From Nonomuraea endophytica (GTDB lineage Bacteria > Actinomycetota > Actinomycetes > Streptosporangiales > Streptosporangiaceae), in the NCBI RefSeq assembly GCF_014203235.1, contig NZ_JACHIN010000010.1, forward strand, positions 62,001-126,000: DNA of 64,000 nucleotides, written 5' to 3'. The position numbers and the translations under genes are program-made. This document shows positions 47,039 to 55,737 of this stretch, piece by piece. The notes beneath the pieces were generated by a model. It had not been told where the DNA came from. It searched no databases and was given only the letters and a program-made list of their open reading frames with translations. Position 1 is the stretch's first letter. Every line of letters begins with the position of its first letter.

Positions 47039-48097
47039 TCAGCAGGACAGGTTGCCGCCGGGGGCGACGCCGAGGATCTGGGTGAAGCGCTGGTAGGCGT
47101 TGATCCGGCTCTGCACCTGGCCGGGGTTGCCGCCGTTGCACTCCAGGCTGCCGTTGATGCTGCGGATGGTCTCGCCGAAGCCGCGGCTGTTGACCATCGC
47201 GTTGTGCGGGGTCATGGTGCCGGGGCCGTTCTGGGTCATCCAGTACCAGATCGCGGTCTTCCAGGCCACGGACGCGTCCTGCTGGACCAGCCACGGGTTG
47301 GTCAGCAGCGGCAGGCCCAGCGCGTCACCGGCCGCCTTGTAGTTGAAGTTCCAGCTCAGCTGGATGGGGCCGCGGCCGTAGTAGGCGGCCTGACCGGCGG
47401 GGCAGCCGTACGGCTGGTTCCTGTCGCAGTAGTGCGGGTAGTTGGCGGTGTTCTGCTCCACGATGTGGACGAGGCCGCCGGTCTCGTGGTTGACGTTGGC
47501 CAGGAAGGCCGCGGCCTCCTGCTTCTTGATGGTGTCGCTGCCCGTCTTGGCGAAGGCGGGGTAGGCGCTGAGCGCGGCGGTCAGGCCGCTGTAGGTGTAG
47601 AAGGAGTTCCGGCTCGGGAACATCTGGTTGAACTGCGCCTGGCTCACCACGAACCCTGACGGGTCCGGCGGGTCGGTCGGGCCGGGGCCGCCGCTGCAGG
47701 TGTAGGGGTCCCAGTACCAGTGGCTGATCACCGGGTCGTATCCGGGGTTCTCGTGGACGGCGATGTAGTGGTTGCCATCGGTGTAGCGGACGATGCTGCC
47801 CACCGCGTAGAACGTGCCGGCGGCCCAGTTCGGGTAGTTGCACTGGGTGCCACCGCCGCCGCCGGAGCAGGTGCCCTGGTCGGCCCAGACGGCGGCGCTG
47901 CCCGGACTCTCGTTCTGGGTCCACCACTTGGCGGACCAGTTGCGCCCGTTGTGGGACACGACGGCGCCTCCGTTGTAAACGGCTGAGGAGCTCCATGCCG
48001 TGGCGCAGGCCGCGGCGCTGGCGGCGGACGGCAGGACGACCGCCAGCACGCCCATCGCCATCAGCAGCGCCGCTAACGGGGCCAGGAGTTTTCGCAC
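47039..48097 (-). CDS. Secreted GH19 chitinase with two CBM5/12-like modules
   Basis: A 352-residue exported chitinase. Signal peptide to about residue 29, two small chitin-binding modules (about 31-78 with WSSSAVYNGGAVVSHNGRNWSAKWW, key WSAKWW; and 84-135 with WAAGTFYAVGSIV), a short Pro-rich linker and a GH19 lysozyme-like domain (150-352). Catalytic acids are Glu205 in VNHETGG and Glu214 in HIVEQN; YYGRGPIQLSWNFNY (239-253) is the family signature. It hydrolyses chitin with inversion. A perfect palindrome of the type found before the LPMO, chitosanase and GH18 genes lies 29 bases upstream. Confidence 0.95.
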   Translation of the reverse strand: MRKLLAPLAALLMAMGVLAVVLPSAASAAACATAWSSSAVYNGGAVVSHNGRNWSAKWWTQNESPGSAAVWADQGTCSGGGGGTQCNYPNWAAGTFYAVGSIVRYTDGNHYIAVHENPGYDPVISHWYWDPYTCSGGPGPTDPPDPSGFVVSQAQFNQMFPSRNSFYTYSGLTAALSAYPAFAKTGSDTIKKQEAAAFLANVNHETGGLVHIVEQNTANYPHYCDRNQPYGCPAGQAAYYGRGPIQLSWNFNYKAAGDALGLPLLTNPWLVQQDASVAWKTAIWYWMTQNGPGTMTPHNAMVNSRGFGETIRSINGSLECNGGNPGQVQSRINAYQRFTQILGVAPGGNLSC

Positions 48098-48125
48098 GTG
48101 ATCACTTCCTTGGGGGGTGTAATGC

Positions 48126-48142
48126 TTAGGAAAGTTTCCTAA
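48126..48142. promoter_or_regulatory. Perfect chitinolytic palindrome, GH19 promoter
   Basis: TTAGGAAAGTTTCCTAA, the same sequence as the LPMO site read on the other strand, in the promoter region of the GH19 gene 20 kb away from that site. Confidence 0.78.
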
Positions 48143-48266
48143 TAGTTAACTCCTGATGAGGAAACGCGCAAGACCCAATGTCAAGAGGGGGCGGATGCCA
48201 ACATGGTGATTCCGGCGTACTTTGATGAACATCAACGCCGTTTCTCCGTCGCCGTCTGAGAGGCCC

Positions 48267-48632
48267 ATGTTTCTCCGCAGCCCCCGCCTTCCCTCCTCGC
48301 GACCGACCGGTCTGCTGATCGCCATCGGGTTCTTCGTGGTGATCGCCGCCTGCGCGCTCGCCGCTTTACTCGTCCCGCACGCCCTGGTCGAGATCCGCTT
48401 CGCCGTCGTGGGCCTGATCGCCGCCCTCTACGCCGGCCTCACCGCCGACCTGCTCGCCTCCGCCGCGACCGGGGCGCTGGCCTGGACGATGGCCACCGGT
48501 TTCCTCATCGACCCCGCCGGTGAGCTGGTGGTGTCGGGCGGCCTGGACGCGATCCGGCTGGCCGCCCTCGTCGGCCTGTGCGTGGCCGCCGGCCTGTACG
48601 GCGTCTTCCGCCAGCGTCACACCTCGACCTAG
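48267..48632 (+). CDS. Small DUF4118-like four-helix membrane protein
   Basis: A 121-residue integral membrane protein with four hydrophobic segments and short loops, resembling the DUF4118 membrane module found in KdpD-type kinases (EIRFAVVGLIAALYAGLTADLLASAA, key AALYAGLTADLLAS). A free-standing module is unusual and its role unknown. ATG at 48267 has GAGAGG close upstream and TACTTT about 45 bases upstream as a -10 candidate; an earlier ATG at 48225 would lie before that transcription start. Confidence 0.65.
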   Translation: MFLRSPRLPSSRPTGLLIAIGFFVVIAACALAALLVPHALVEIRFAVVGLIAALYAGLTADLLASAATGALAWTMATGFLIDPAGELVVSGGLDAIRLAALVGLCVAAGLYGVFRQRHTST

Positions 48633-48725
48633 CGGGATGCCTCCCCGGGAGCGGGCGTCTCCCTAGAATGGCCAGGTGAACCGCATATTGCCGATATATG
48701 GCTATAAAGCGCGACGTGCTGGAAC

Positions 48726-49721
48726 GTGGGAGATCACCGGCCGGATCTCCCCGGCGACGTGCTGAGCGCCGCGGGCCTGGGCGCCGAGGAGGAGGCTGCC
48801 TACCGGCTCCTCGTCAGGACCGCCGAGGTCGAGGTCGCCGAGCTGGCGGGGGAGCTGGGCGTGGCGGACGAGGCGGCGCGCCGGGCGCTCGGGTCGTTGC
48901 TGGCCAAGGGGCTGGCGCGTGCCGTACCCGGAGAAAGCGACACCTTCACCGCGGTCGCCCCCGACGTCGCGCTCGCGGCGCGGCTGCACCGGCGCCAGGA
49001 GGAGGTGGACCGGGCCCGGCAGGCCGTGGAGCAGCTCACGGGGGAGTACCTGGCCCACTCCAGGCGGCGCGAGGCCGCGCAGCTGATCGAGGTGATCAGC
49101 AGCAGGACGGTGCTGCGCGAGCAGCTGCGGCTGATGCAGGACAACGCCCGCCACGAGGTCGTGAGCCTGTGCCGGGCCGGGCACGTGGCGATGACCTCGC
49201 AGGAGAACACCGAGGAGCTGGGCGCGCTGCGGCGCGGGGTGGGCTTCCGGGTGCTGTACGAGCGGGCGCTGCTCGAAGAACCCGGCATGCTGGTCAACCT
49301 CGCCGAAGGGATCACGCTCGGCGAGCAGGCGCGGGCGTTCCCGGAGCTGCCGGTGCGGATGATGATCGCCGACGGCGAGCTGGGCGTGCTCCCGCTGGTC
49401 CAGCACACCGGCGGGCTGACCCAGCTCACCGCCGCCCTGGTACGGCCCAGCAGCCTCCTCGACGCGCTCAAGGCGCTGTTCGAGAGCCTGTGGGAGCGGG
49501 CCACCCCCGTCAGCCTCACCACGCCGGGCAGCCCGCTCGACGCCGACCACCTCTACCTGCTGTCGCTGCTGCTGGCCGGCGTGCCCGACAAGTCGATCGC
49601 CACGCAGCTGAAGGTGTCGCAGCGCACCGTCCAGCGCCGCATCACCCACCTGATGGAGCGGGCCGGCGCCCAGACCCGGATGCAGCTGGCCTGGCACGCC
49701 GCCCGCGAGAACTGGCTGTGA
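48726..49721 (+). CDS. TrmB-like regulator with C-terminal LuxR-type HTH
   Basis: A 331-residue regulator. N-terminal winged helix of TrmB type (EEEAAYRLLVRTAEVEVAELAGELGV), a coiled-coil segment (HRRQEEVDRARQAVEQL), a middle sensor domain (RHEVVSLCRAGH, RVLYERALLEEPGML) and a C-terminal LuxR-type helix-turn-helix (LLLAGVPDKSIATQLKVSQRTVQRRI). This two-HTH layout is common in actinobacteria and mostly uncharacterised. The GTG start follows an unusually AT-rich promoter patch (TATAAA nearby, with a CATAT...ATATG inverted repeat). Confidence 0.82.
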   Translation: MGDHRPDLPGDVLSAAGLGAEEEAAYRLLVRTAEVEVAELAGELGVADEAARRALGSLLAKGLARAVPGESDTFTAVAPDVALAARLHRRQEEVDRARQAVEQLTGEYLAHSRRREAAQLIEVISSRTVLREQLRLMQDNARHEVVSLCRAGHVAMTSQENTEELGALRRGVGFRVLYERALLEEPGMLVNLAEGITLGEQARAFPELPVRMMIADGELGVLPLVQHTGGLTQLTAALVRPSSLLDALKALFESLWERATPVSLTTPGSPLDADHLYLLSLLLAGVPDKSIATQLKVSQRTVQRRITHLMERAGAQTRMQLAWHAARENWL

Positions 49722-49737
49722 TCGTCGAACTCAGGCG

Positions 49738-52398
49738 CTAGGGCCGGGCGCCGGCGCGGCGCAGGATCATCTTGACCAGCTCGCCCAGCCACAGGATCAC
49801 CGAGCCCACAGCCGCGCAGGTCAGCCACTGCGCCGCGGTGAGGTTGGTGACGGAGAAGAAGGCGTGCAGCCCGTCCCACTCCACCATGGCCGCCAGCAGC
49901 ACGAGCACGACGCCGATCGCCACGAACGTCGAGCGGTTGGAGAAGGTGTCGCGGTGGAAGGCGCTGCGCAGGTCGTTGCGGACGTTGACCAGGTTGAAGA
50001 CCTGGAAGAAGACGAAGGTGACGAAGGCCATCGTCGCGGCGACCGGCGGGGGAGCCATCGCGAGCACGGCCAGCGTGCCCGCGGCCATCGCCGTCCCGGC
50101 CAGCAGGATGCGCAGCAGCCGCGCGGTGGTGAGGATGCGCTCGTCCCGCGGGCGCGGCGGGCGCGACATGACGTCCGGCCCCGCCGGGTCGACGCCGAGC
50201 GAGAGCGCGGGCGGGCCGTCCATGATGAGGTTCACGAAGAGGATCTGCACGGCGGTGAACGGCGCGCCGCCCGCCAGCCCGGTGATCGACGCCGCCAGGA
50301 ACGTGAGCACGAACCCGAACGCGGTCGAGAGCTGGAAGCGGGTGAACTTCACGATGTTGGCGTAGATGCCGCGTCCCTCGCGGACCGCGTCGACCACGGT
50401 CGCGAAGTTGTCGTCGGTGAGGATCATCGTGGCGGCTTCCTTGCTCACCTCGGTCCCGGTGACGCCCATGGCGACGCCGATGTCGGCCCGCCGCAGGGCC
50501 GGGGCGTCGTTGACCCCGTCACCGGTCATCGCCACCACGGCGCCGCTGTCCTGCAGCGCGCGCACGATCCGGATCTTGTGCTGCGGAGTGACCCGGGCCA
50601 CGACCCCGATGTCCGGAAGCTGCCTGGCCAGCTCCTCGTCGGAGAGCTCGTCCAGCTCGGCGCCGGTCACCGCCTTGCCGGGGATGTCCAGCTCGCGGGC
50701 GATGGCCGAGGCGGTGACCGCGTGGTCGCCGGTGATCATCCGTACCTGGACGCCCGCCCGGTGGCACTGCTCGATGGCGGCCGACGCCTCCGGCCGGGGC
50801 GGGTCGACGATGCCGACCAGCGCCATCAGCACGATGCCGTCGAGCGAGGACTTCAGGTCGGCGTCGTCGGGCAGGGCCGGAAAGTCCTTCACGCCGACGG
50901 CCAGCACGCGCAGCCCCTGCTCGGCCAGCTCGCCGTTGGCGGCGGCGTATTCCGCGCGGGCCGCCGCGTCGAACGGCCGGCGGCCGTCGGCGGTCAGATA
51001 GCGGTCGGCGCGGGCGGCCAGCACGTCGGGCGCGCCCTTGACGAAGCAGCGCACCCGGCCGTCCTCCCGGTGGAAGGTGGCCATGAACTTGTCGTCGGAG
51101 TCGAAGGGCACCTCGGCGATCCGCGGGTGCCTGCGCCGCAGGGCGGCGACGTCGACCCCGCCCTTCTCGGCCAGCACCACCATGGCCAGCTCGGTGGGGT
51201 CGCCGACCACGTCGTCGGCGGCGCGTACCACCGCGTCGGTGCACAGCGCCATGGCGACCAGCGCGACGTGCAGCGTCTGGCTGTCGGGCGGGTCGTCGTC
51301 GGTGCTGCGGATGCGGCCCTCCACCGAGTAGCCGTGGCCGGAGACGGTGAAGCGGCGGTCGGCCAGGTACACCTCGCGGGCGGTCATCTGGTTGAGCGTC
51401 AGCGTGCCGGTCTTGTCGGTGCAGATCTGGGAGGTGCTGCCCAGGGTCTCCACCGAGGCCAGCCGCTTGACGATGGCGCCCCGGCGGGCCAGGCGGGCCG
51501 TACCCATGGCGAGGGTGAAGGCCACGACGGCGGGCAGCCCTTCGGGGACCGTGGCCACCGCCAGCGAGACCGCGGTCGTGAACAGGTCACCGATCGGCTG
51601 CCCGCGCAGCAGGCCCAGGACGAACACGACCGCGATCACCGCGAGCGCGATCAGCGCCAGGGTCTTGCCGAGCGTGTCGATCTGGCGCTGCAGCGGGGTC
51701 GGCGCCTGCTTGGTCTGCTGGAGCAGCCCGGCGATCTGCCCGATCTCGGTCGAGGCGCCGGTCGCGGTCACGATCATGCGGGCCCGGCCACGGGTGACGG
51801 TCGTGTTCATGAACACTGCGCTGTGGCGCTCGGCCAGGGGCGCGTCCTGCGCCACGACCGCGGCGGCGGACTTGGCCGACGGTTCCGCCTCGCCGGTCAG
51901 CGCCGACTCCTGAACCTCCAGCGACGACGAGGACACCAGCCGCCCGTCGGCGGGCACCCGGTCGCCCGCCTCCAGGTCCACGACGTCGCCCGGCACCAGA
52001 TCGGCGGCGTCGAGCCGCATGGCCGCCCCGCCCCGCAGCACTGTGGCCTCGGTGTGGAGCATCTTGCGCAGCGCCTCCAGCGACGCCTCGGCCCTGGACT
52101 CCTGCACGAACCCGATCGTCGCGTTCAGGATCACGACCAGCACGATGATCGCCGGCGTCTCCCACTCGCGGGTCACCGCGAAGCTCACGATCGCCGCGCC
52201 GATCAGCGTCACGATCAGCAGGTCCTGGAACTGCCGCAAGTAGGCGTGCCAGCGCGGCTCGCGCGGCGCCTCGGGCAGCCGGTTGGCGCCGTGCTCTTCC
52301 CTGCGCTCTACGGCTTCCGCCCCGCTCAGCCCACGGGACGGGTCAACGTTCAGCCGCTCGGCCGTCTCGGCGGCGTCCATCGCATACCAGGCGCTCAT
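49738..52398 (-). CDS. P-type cation ATPase, Ca2+ (P2) type
   Basis: An 886-residue ion pump. Order: N-terminal cation ATPase domain, actuator LTGEAEPS, membrane helix 4 with VPEGLPAVV (Ca2+-site PEGLP), phosphorylation site DKTGTLT, nucleotide domain with KGAPD, hinge MTGDGVNDAPAL, and four C-terminal membrane helices. PEGLP plus the C-terminal cation ATPase region fit Ca2+ (or Mg2+/Na+-type) export rather than heavy-metal pumps, whose CPC motif is absent. The gene faces the TrmB/LuxR gene end to end. Ion specificity is inferred. Confidence 0.93.
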   Translation of the reverse strand: MSAWYAMDAAETAERLNVDPSRGLSGAEAVERREEHGANRLPEAPREPRWHAYLRQFQDLLIVTLIGAAIVSFAVTREWETPAIIVLVVILNATIGFVQESRAEASLEALRKMLHTEATVLRGGAAMRLDAADLVPGDVVDLEAGDRVPADGRLVSSSSLEVQESALTGEAEPSAKSAAAVVAQDAPLAERHSAVFMNTTVTRGRARMIVTATGASTEIGQIAGLLQQTKQAPTPLQRQIDTLGKTLALIALAVIAVVFVLGLLRGQPIGDLFTTAVSLAVATVPEGLPAVVAFTLAMGTARLARRGAIVKRLASVETLGSTSQICTDKTGTLTLNQMTAREVYLADRRFTVSGHGYSVEGRIRSTDDDPPDSQTLHVALVAMALCTDAVVRAADDVVGDPTELAMVVLAEKGGVDVAALRRRHPRIAEVPFDSDDKFMATFHREDGRVRCFVKGAPDVLAARADRYLTADGRRPFDAAARAEYAAANGELAEQGLRVLAVGVKDFPALPDDADLKSSLDGIVLMALVGIVDPPRPEASAAIEQCHRAGVQVRMITGDHAVTASAIARELDIPGKAVTGAELDELSDEELARQLPDIGVVARVTPQHKIRIVRALQDSGAVVAMTGDGVNDAPALRRADIGVAMGVTGTEVSKEAATMILTDDNFATVVDAVREGRGIYANIVKFTRFQLSTAFGFVLTFLAASITGLAGGAPFTAVQILFVNLIMDGPPALSLGVDPAGPDVMSRPPRPRDERILTTARLLRILLAGTAMAAGTLAVLAMAPPPVAATMAFVTFVFFQVFNLVNVRNDLRSAFHRDTFSNRSTFVAIGVVLVLLAAMVEWDGLHAFFSVTNLTAAQWLTCAAVGSVILWLGELVKMILRRAGARP

Positions 52399-52593
52399 GA
52401 GCCCACGTTATGATCGCGAACCCCTCGCCGCCATCTGGCCGATGGTGGTATTCAGCCAATTCTGTCCCCCCGTGCCAGGGGTGTGAAATCAGGGCGTGAA
52501 ACCACCCTCGGTGGCTGTCCGATCACTCTATGCTGTGGTGGGGCCTGCGGCGTGGACACTATGGGGGTTCTCCACCCGCCAGGCCCCCCTCAC

Positions 52594-53163
52594 TCAGGCG
52601 ACCAGCCGGCCGATCACCCAGTGCAGGTAGGTGCGGAAGCGCGCCAGTTCCGCGGGCTTCACCGTGCGCTCGCTGCGCCGCCGCTCCAGAACGCCGCCGG
52701 TGAGAAACCCGTAGACGCACCACACGATCATCCAGACGAAGTAACGGGTCTCGACCCCGGGCGGCAGCAAAGGCGAGATCGCCCGGAGAATCTCGTCCAG
52801 CAGCGGCCGGGTGTAGGCCTCCTCGAGTTCCGGGATGTCCGCCGCGTCGCCCATCCAGCGATGCATCCACAGCAGCACCAGCATCGGATTGGCGGCGAAG
52901 AAGTCGAGATAGGCGTCCACCATGCGGTGCAACGCCTCGGGCGTGCCCGTGAACTCCGCGAGCGCCGCCGATATCGCGGCGTGTTCCGCCTCGTCGGCCT
53001 TGAGCATGACGGTCTTGTACAAGTCCGCCTTGCCGCCGAACTCCCGGCCGATGAACGCCGGCTCGACCCCGGCCGCCCGCGCGATGAGCCCGACATCCGT
53101 TTCGTCGTAACCCAGTTCGGCGAAAAGCTTGGTCGCCACCTCAAGGACCTGATCCGCGCTCAC
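52594..53163 (-). CDS. TetR family transcriptional regulator
   Basis: A 189-residue regulator with an N-terminal TetR helix-turn-helix (VLEVATKLFAELGYDETDVGLIARAAGVEPAFIGREFGGKADLY; core VGLIARAAGVEPAFIGREFGGK) and a helical ligand domain with TetR-C type features (FFAANPMLVLLWMHRW). The 195 bases between its stop and the ATPase start hold a TATGCT -10-like site (52529) pointing rightward but no supported gene. Target unknown; it is 430 bases from the catabolic locus and on the same strand as its operon. Confidence 0.85.
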   Translation of the reverse strand: MSADQVLEVATKLFAELGYDETDVGLIARAAGVEPAFIGREFGGKADLYKTVMLKADEAEHAAISAALAEFTGTPEALHRMVDAYLDFFAANPMLVLLWMHRWMGDAADIPELEEAYTRPLLDEILRAISPLLPPGVETRYFVWMIVWCVYGFLTGGVLERRRSERTVKPAELARFRTYLHWVIGRLVA

Positions 53164-53322
53164 CGCACAACCCTAGGTAGGCGCCGCAGCATTTCCCAGC
53201 AGGCTCGCTGCCGGGCGCTGGACCCGCCCGCCCGGCCGGGTTACGGTCGGAGCGGCACGCCCGAAGTCATCCCGCGGACCCGCAGGGGGTGCGTCATCAG
53301 CGCAGCACGGATCATTCTGGGT

Positions 53323-53640
53323 TTGTCGTTGTCCCTCGCCTTCGTCCTGACCGCCGCGCCCGCTCAGGCGGCAGGGCCGTTCTGTGTCCCCGAGGCCCCG
53401 GTGTGCGCGGGCCTCGACAACGGGCGGTTCGTCTTCACCATCAAGCCCCCGCCGGCCAGCCTGTCGATGCAGGCCACGGTCAACGGGGTGCCCCGCAGCG
53501 GGGCGATCTCCACCTGGCGCACGCCCACCTACCTGGAGGGCGTCTACTACCCGACACCGGCGCTGGTGCCGGGCGACGTGGTGTGCATGTCGTTCTACGC
53601 GCCCGGCGTGCCGCCCGGGCCGTACTGCGGCACGCACTAG
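53323..53640 (+). CDS. Small secreted cysteine-containing protein, start uncertain
   Basis: About 105 residues. LSLSLAFVLTAAPAQAA is a clear signal peptide cut at AQA-AGPFC. The mature part has four cysteines (GPFCVPE, APVCAGL, VVCMSF, GPYCGTH) suggesting two disulfides, and a beta-rich pattern. Its start is uncertain: no ATG or GTG is in frame before the signal peptide. TTG at 53323 is the first normal option but leaves no basic residue; an AGGGGG site at 53284 would fit an ATC at 53296 (ISAARIILGL), a rare codon. Function unknown. Confidence 0.6.
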   Translation: MSLSLAFVLTAAPAQAAGPFCVPEAPVCAGLDNGRFVFTIKPPPASLSMQATVNGVPRSGAISTWRTPTYLEGVYYPTPALVPGDVVCMSFYAPGVPPGPYCGTH

Positions 53641-53644
53641 GCGG

Positions 53645-54601
53645 CTAGGGACCTTCTGGGTCGACCGCGTCCCGGTCGGCCCAGAAGGGCTCCACCAGGT
53701 CCCTGATCCCTTGCGCGCCGACGCGTTCCAGCACGGCCAGCGCGCCGACGTTGCACACGAGCTGCCGGGTGCTGCTGGCGCCGAACAGCACGGTGGCGGT
53801 CGCGGGGTGCGACAACGCGAAGGCGACGCAGAGCTGGGCCGCGGTCGCGCCCACGCTCGCGGCCGCCTCGGTCAGACCGGGGACCGCCTGGACGATCTGC
53901 TCGCGGATGTCGCCGGGGTCGCGGCCGATCTGCCGGGTTGGGTTGGTCCTGCCCGCCAGGATGCCGCCCTCCATCACGTCGGACGCCTGCAGCGACAGGC
54001 CGTCGGCGAACAGCGGCGCGAACGGCCCGCCGTCCGGGATCGAGCGGCGGCACGGGCTGTACTTGAGCTGCGCGAGCTGGGGCCCGGGGGAGCCGGCGGC
54101 CAGGGCGTGCTCGCGGATCGTCCGGATCGTGCTGGCCGACCAGTTGTTGACGCCCCAGCAGCCGATGATCCCGTCGCGCTCCAGCTCGGCCAGGTCGCCG
54201 GCCAGCCGTACGAGATCGAGGTCGTCGCGCCGGACGTCGCCGAGCACCACCAGGTCGGCGCGGTCGGCGCCGACCCGGAACAGCGCGTGCTCCAGCTGCG
54301 CGCGCAGCGGCTGCTCGGGGTAGCGCTCCAGCCAGAGCTTCTCCGACAGCAGGTAGTCGTCCCTGGCCACGCCCGCGGCGCGCACGATGGCCGAGAACAG
54401 CACGTCGGTGTAGACCGGCGGCGCCCCCGGCATACCGTACACGCCGATGTCGAACAGGTTGACGCCCAGGTCGACGGCGTGGCGCACCATGGCGACCGCC
54501 TCGGCGAAGTCCATCCGGTCGTAGACGTGCCAGGAACCCAGGGACAGGACCGAGACCTCCGGCCCGTGCGTGCCGATCGTGCGGCGGGGAACGGTGTGCA
54601 T
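53645..54601 (-). CDS. Aldo/keto reductase-like protein lacking the catalytic His
   Basis: A 318-residue aldo/keto reductase-fold protein, last gene of the Liv/esterase operon. Candidate tetrad residues are Asp and Tyr in FDIGVYG and Lys in SEKLWL. The stretch that normally ends in the catalytic His reads DLVVLGDV, with Gly-Asp instead, and the Asp-Tyr spacing is one residue short. GGILAGRTNP and LFGASSTRQL are the usual C-terminal parts. GAGGAG lies before the ATG. A paralogue lies at 62733-63710 with the same changes. A reductase or isomerase role is possible. Confidence 0.85.
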   Translation of the reverse strand: MHTVPRRTIGTHGPEVSVLSLGSWHVYDRMDFAEAVAMVRHAVDLGVNLFDIGVYGMPGAPPVYTDVLFSAIVRAAGVARDDYLLSEKLWLERYPEQPLRAQLEHALFRVGADRADLVVLGDVRRDDLDLVRLAGDLAELERDGIIGCWGVNNWSASTIRTIREHALAAGSPGPQLAQLKYSPCRRSIPDGGPFAPLFADGLSLQASDVMEGGILAGRTNPTRQIGRDPGDIREQIVQAVPGLTEAAASVGATAAQLCVAFALSHPATATVLFGASSTRQLVCNVGALAVLERVGAQGIRDLVEPFWADRDAVDPEGP

Positions 54602-54612
54602 GGGACTCCTCG

Positions 54613-55722
54613 TCACGGTAGCCACGGATGGATGACGGCCTTGACCTCGTCGAGCCTCGACATCGACCGGAGCGCGCCGGTGGCCGCGCCCAGCCCGGCG
54701 GGGGCGCCGAACATGGCGTTCCAGTCGAAGCGCGCACGGAAGCCGCGCAGGAACTCCAGGGCCCGGTGGTAGTCGCCGACGTCGCCGTTGAGCGAGCCGA
54801 GGACGTTCAGCTCCTTGCCCATGACCGTGCCCATCGGGACCGGGTCGGGGCGCGGGCCGGTGCTGCCGACGACCACGAACGTGCCGCCCCAGGCGGCCAT
54901 GTCCACCGCCTCCGCGGCCACGCCGGGCGCGCCCGCGAGGTCGAGCACCAGCTCTGCGCCACGCCCGTCGGTGGCCTCCAGAACCTGGCCGAGGCGTTCC
55001 GGCGGCGTGCCGTCCAGGCCGATCACGACGTCGGCGCCGAAGCCGCGGGCCAGCTCCAGCCGGGCCGCCGGGGCGCCGACGGTGATGACGGTGCCCGCCC
55101 CCGACGCGGCGGCCATGGCCGTGGCCACCAGGCCGAGCGCGCCGGCGCCCTGGACGACGACCGCGGCGCCGGGGCGGATGCCGCCGGCCCTGCCGTACGC
55201 GTGCACGACGGTCTTGACCGCGCAGCCCGCCGCGGCCGCCCAGATGTCGGGAACGTCGTCGGGCAGCAGGAGCTTCAGCGCGCCCGGCCGGACGTAGGAG
55301 TACTCGGCCAGCCCGCAGGTGGAGTACGGCCACGCGTCCGCCCGCTGCGTGAACCCGTACCCGCGCTGGGCGCAGGCGACCGGGGTGCGCAGCACGGTGC
55401 AGCCGTGGCAGTGCCCGCACGTCGACTCCGACCAGCCGATCCGGTCCCCGGCCCGCACCGGCCGGCCCAGCGCGTCCAGGGTGCCGGGTCCGGCGGCGGC
55501 GACCGTCCCGGACATCTCGTGGCCGAGCACCATGGGCAGCATCCCCGGCCAGGACATCGCCCCGGACCAGATGTGCACGTCGGTGGCGCACAGGGTGGCG
55601 CAGCCGATCCTGACGATGGCCGCGCCGGGCTCCACCTCCCCGGGCAGCGGGAGCTCCTCGATGACCAGCGGCTCGCCGTGCTCGCGGAGCACCGCGGCGC
55701 GGGTGGCGGTCGGGACAGGCAC
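54613..55722 (-). CDS. Zinc-dependent medium-chain alcohol dehydrogenase
   Basis: A 369-residue dehydrogenase. Catalytic zinc ligands in GCATLCATDVH and GHEMSGTV; structural zinc loop CGHCHGC...C (STCGHCHGCTVLRTPVAC, ligands Cys); Rossmann turn GAGALGLVATAMA for NAD(P). It likely oxidises a secondary alcohol or polyol taken up by the neighbouring transporter. Eleven bases separate it from the reductase and 15 from livH-type gene upstream, so it is in the operon. Confidence 0.92.
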   Translation of the reverse strand: MPVPTATRAAVLREHGEPLVIEELPLPGEVEPGAAIVRIGCATLCATDVHIWSGAMSWPGMLPMVLGHEMSGTVAAAGPGTLDALGRPVRAGDRIGWSESTCGHCHGCTVLRTPVACAQRGYGFTQRADAWPYSTCGLAEYSYVRPGALKLLLPDDVPDIWAAAAGCAVKTVVHAYGRAGGIRPGAAVVVQGAGALGLVATAMAAASGAGTVITVGAPAARLELARGFGADVVIGLDGTPPERLGQVLEATDGRGAELVLDLAGAPGVAAEAVDMAAWGGTFVVVGSTGPRPDPVPMGTVMGKELNVLGSLNGDVGDYHRALEFLRGFRARFDWNAMFGAPAGLGAATGALRSMSRLDEVKAVIHPWLP

Positions 55723-55737
55723 GATCGGGGTCCTTTC

